Source of the DNA: Hydractinia symbiolongicarpus
Lineage: Eukaryota; Cnidaria; Hydrozoa; Anthoathecata; Hydractiniidae
NCBI RefSeq assembly: GCF_029227915.1
Contig: NC_079886.1
Location: forward strand, 25,770,501-25,834,500
Length of the DNA: 64,000 nucleotides
Direction: 5' to 3'
Below, piece after piece: positions 60,999 to 64,000 of this stretch (its first letter is position 1; each line of letters begins with the position of its first letter). Below the pieces are notes generated by a model, which saw only the letters and a program-made list of their open reading frames with translations, was not told the origin of the DNA and did not search any database. The position numbers were made by a program, and so were the translations under genes.

Positions 60999-63900
60999 AA
61001 CGGTATCAGTCCGTTTCTGTTACAACGGTTGCGTCACATATCAACATGTGTTTAGCGATGTTTTTCTGATATTATTAGGTTGTATCGCTTTTAACAGTGA
61101 AACGATTGAATGTGGGAGTTAATTGAACTGGTTTTGGACTTTAACTTTATAAATGCAATAATTGAGAGAATTGAACTCCAAGAAATAAAATTATTCTGAA
61201 TTTGACATGATTGCTAGAACTCAGCGATTACACTGGGCGCTGTGGTAGCGCTTCATTTAAAAATGTAGATATGTAAGTCAGTTTTTACTGTGCGACCAAT
61301 CCTAGCCGTTATCGCACGCTGAAGAAATTGAGACAGTTTCAAAAACTACATTTCATTGACTTTCTAACGGTGTCAGCCCGTGAGTTATAACGGTTGGGTC
61401 ACATTTTCGTACCAACATGTATTTTGCGATATTTTTTTGATATTACTAGATTGCATCGCTTTTAACAGTGAAACGATTGAATGTGGGAGTTAATTGAACT
61501 GATTTTGGACTGTGACCTTACAAATGTGATGAATGAGACGATTGGACTCCATGAAATAACATTCTTCTTAAATTGGCATGATTGCCGGAACTCAGCGGTT
61601 AAACTGGGCGCTGTGGTAGCGCTTCATTTAAAAATGTAGATATATAAGTCATTTTTTACTGTGGGACCAATCCTAGCCGTTATCGAACGCTGAAGAAATT
61701 GAGACATTTTCGAAAACTACATTGCATTGATTTTCCAACGGTATCAGTCCGTTTCAATTAGAACGCTTGGGTCCTATTTTCGTAGCAACATGTATTTAGC
61801 GACATTTTTCTGATATTACTAGGTCGCATCGCTTTTAACAGTGAAACAATTGACCGTGGGACTTAAATGATCTCATTTTGGACTTTAACTTTATAAATGT
61901 GATAATTGAAACAAATGGACTCCAAGAAATAACAATGTTCTGAATTTGACATGATTGCTAGAGCTCAGCGATTACACTGGGCGCTGTCGTAGCGCTTCAC
62001 TTAAAGGTGTAGATATATTAGTCATTTTTTACTGTGGGACCAATCTTAGCCGTTATCGCACGCTGAAGAAATAGACACAGTTTCAAAAACTTCATTTCAT
62101 TGACTTTCTAACGGTATCAGTCCGTTTCTGTTACAACGGTTGCGTCACATATTCGTACCAACATGTATTTAGCGATATTTTTCTAATATTACTAGATTGC
62201 ATCCCTTTTAACAGTGAAACGATTGAATGTGGGAGTTAATTGAACTGGTTTTGGACTTTAACTTTATAAATGCAATAATTGAGAGAATTGAACTCCAAGA
62301 AATAAAATTATTCGGAATTTGACATGATTGCTAGAACTCAGCGATTACACTGGGCGCTGTGGTAGCGCTTCATTTAAAAATGTAGATATATAAGTCATTT
62401 TTTACTGTGGGACCAATCCTAGCCGTTATCGAACGCTGAAGAAATTGAGACATTTTAGAAAACTACATTGCATTGATTTTCCAACGGTATCAGTCCGTTT
62501 CAATTAGAACCCTTGGGTCACATTTTCGTACCAACATGTATTTAGCGATATTTTTCTGATATTACTAGGTTGTATCGCTTTTAACAGTGAAACAATTGAC
62601 TGTGGGACTTAATTGAACTCATTTTGGACTTTAACTTTATAAATGTGATAATTGAAACAAATGGACTCCAAGAAATAACAATGTTCTGAATTTGACATGA
62701 TTGCTAGAGCTCAGCGATTACACTGGGCGCTGTGGTAGCGCTTCAGTTAAAGGTGTAGACATATTAGTCATTTTTGACTGTGGGACCAATCGTAGCCGTT
62801 ATCCCACGCTGAAGAAATAGAGACAGTTTCAAAAACTTCATTTCATTGACTTTCTAACGGTATCAGGCCGTTTCTGTTACAACGGTTGCGTCACATATTC
62901 GTACCAACATGCGTTTAGCGATAGTTTTCTGATATTACTAGGTTGTATCGCTTTTAACAGTGAAACGATTGACTGTGGGACTTAATTGAACTGATTTTAG
63001 ACTTTAACTTTATAAGTGTGATAATTAAGACAATTGAACTCCAAGAAATAACGATGTTCTGAATTTGACATGATTGCTAGAACTCAGCGATTACACTGGG
63101 CGCTGTGGTAGCGCTTCATTTAAAAATGCAGATAAATAAGTCATTTTTTACTGTAGGACCAATCCTAGCTGTTATCGCACGCCGAAGAAATAGAGACAGT
63201 TTCAAAAACTACATTTCATTGACTTTCTAACGGTATCAGTCCGTTTCAGTTACAACGGTTGCGTCACATATTCGTACCAACATGTATTTATCGATATTTT
63301 TCTGATATTACTAGGTTGTATCGCTTTTAACAGTGAAACGATTGACTGTGGGACTTAATTGAACTGATTTTGGACTTTAACTTTATAAGTGTGATAATTA
63401 AGACAATTGAACTCCAAGAAATAACAATGTTCTGAATTTGACATGATTGCTAGAACTCAGCGAGTACACTGGGCGCTGTGGTAGCGCTTCATTTAAAAAT
63501 GTAGATAAAAAACTCATTTTTTACTGTAGGACCAATCCTAGCTGTTATCGCACCCTGAAGAAATAGAAACAGTTTCTAAAACTACATTTCATTGACTTTC
63601 TAACGGTATCAGTCCGTTTCTGTTACTACGGTTGCGTCACATATTCGTACTAACATGTATTTAGCGATGTTTTTCTGAGATTACTAGGTTGCATCGCTTT
63701 TAACAGTGAAACGATTGACTGCAGGACTTACTTGAACTGATTTTGGACTTTACCTTTATAAATGTTATAATTGAAATAATTGGACTCCATGCAATAACAT
63801 TCTTCTTAAATTGGCATGATTTACGGAACTCAGCGATTACACTGGGCGCTGTGGTAGCGCTTCCTTTTAAAATGTAGATATGTAAGTCATTTTTTTGTGT

Positions 63901-64000
63901 GGGGACAATCCTAGCCGTTCTCGCACGCTGAAGAAATTGTGACAGTTTCAAAAACTACATTTCATTGACTTTCTAACGGTATCAGTCCGTTTCAGTTACA
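60999..64000 (+). repeat. Ordinary monomers to the window edge
   Basis: The first monomer (60,999-61,365) is 367 bp because it still carries the 6-bp deletion of the 434-bp units but not the 67-bp duplication, so it is a recombinant edge. The next is 371 bp (61,366-61,736), including loss of bases in GCCCGTGAG. From 61,737 the spacing is exactly 373 bp through 63,974; 63,975-64,000 is the start of another copy. A pair of similar 746-bp dimers is present here, with TTTTCCAACGG, TTTCAATTAGAAC and GAAACAAATGGAC in both. The minus-strand frame at 63,700-63,951 is antisense satellite and starts with TTG. Confidence 0.85.

Larger units (their letters stand above)
1..64000 (+). repeat. Satellite DNA array, ~373-bp monomer, head to tail
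   Basis: The whole window is one tandem repeat. Using the start of the motif AACGGTATCAGTCCG as phase marker, successive copies begin at 1, 374, 747, 1120, 1493, 1866, 2239, 2612 and 2985, exactly 373 bp apart; the same spacing returns at the far end (61737, 62110, 62483, 62856, 63229, 63602, 63975). All copies read in the same direction and I saw no inverted copy. About 170 monomers fit the window. GC is about 36% by hand count of copy 1. No unrelated sequence longer than a few bases interrupts the array and both edges lie inside monomers. Such arrays are typical of eukaryotic centromeric or pericentromeric heterochromatin; that location is inferred. 373 bp is close to twice a nucleosome repeat length, a common satellite size class. 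Species and family name not recognised. Confidence 0.97.

Noticed and set aside
63700-63951. Minus-strand 83-codon frame
   Set aside because: It is the antisense of a normal monomer pair, with a TTG start and lysine/serine/isoleucine-rich composition expected from AT-rich repeat DNA.
1-64000. CRISPR array
   Set aside because: The repeat unit is 373 bp with no alternating unique spacers; the entire unit is repeated.
1-64000. CENP-B box in the monomer
   Set aside because: The best partial match I found, TTTTCGTACCAACATG, fits the TTCG and following A of the mammalian box core but not its CGGG end. It is common in the array but should not be called a CENP-B box.
1-64000. Transposon or LTR origin of the repeat
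   Set aside because: No terminal inverted repeats, LTR structure, target-site duplications or transposase/reverse-transcriptase reading frames were seen in or between monomers.

Overview
This window is one uninterrupted tandem satellite DNA array. From base 1 to base 64,000 it is filled by a single AT-rich monomer of about 373 bp (about 36% GC by hand count of the first copy), repeated head to tail about 170 times in one orientation. Both window edges fall inside monomers, so the array is longer than 64 kb. I found no gene, RNA gene, transposon, CRISPR array or single-copy sequence. The open frames of 60-94 codons recur at whole-monomer spacings, nearly all begin with TTG rather than ATG, and are frames of the satellite itself. 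The organism is almost certainly a eukaryote, and a centromeric or pericentromeric (or other heterochromatic) array is the natural reading. The monomer is not CpG-depleted (14 CpGs in a typical copy against about 12 expected), which argues against heavy germline CpG methylation and fits many invertebrates. I cannot name the species or the satellite family.

The monomer has conserved ends and a variable middle. Offsets 1-140 and about 233-373 are conserved and carry nearly all CpGs and several short inverted repeats. Offsets about 145-232 come in a few linked sequence types (A, B, C and recombinants) that define monomer subfamilies.

Layout: 1-2,984 holds eight exact 373-bp monomers. 2,985-5,559 is a run of deleted and fused units (285, 334, 531, 570, 570 bp). 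5,560-17,040 is regular but built of overlapping duplications (offsets about 2,237, 4,102 and 5,970 bp). 17,041-23,280 is mixed, with 746-bp dimers. 23,280-28,680 carries a seven-monomer repeat of about 2.61 kb plus a 747-bp dimer. 28,682-33,786 carries a 2,044-bp higher-order repeat (HOR). About 31,440-35,320 is duplicated at 37,585-41,465 (offset 6,145 bp). 41,466-50,250 has 1,110-1,118-bp trimers and a 1,856/1,857-bp pentamer. 50,252-54,728 is a tandem duplication of a 2,238-bp hexamer. 57,521-60,998 is a very uniform array of a chimeric 434-bp unit. 60,999-64,000 returns to ordinary monomers.

There is no fixed HOR across the window. Local HORs of 2, 3, 5, 6, 7 and 11 monomers, some with fractional monomers, replace one another, as expected from repeated unequal crossing-over and gene conversion. 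The most notable items are the young 434-bp chimeric subarray, a probable gene-conversion patch near 34.0-34.2 kb, and a set of overlapping dyads at the start of each monomer. All boundaries and similarities were read by eye; percent identities were not computed.
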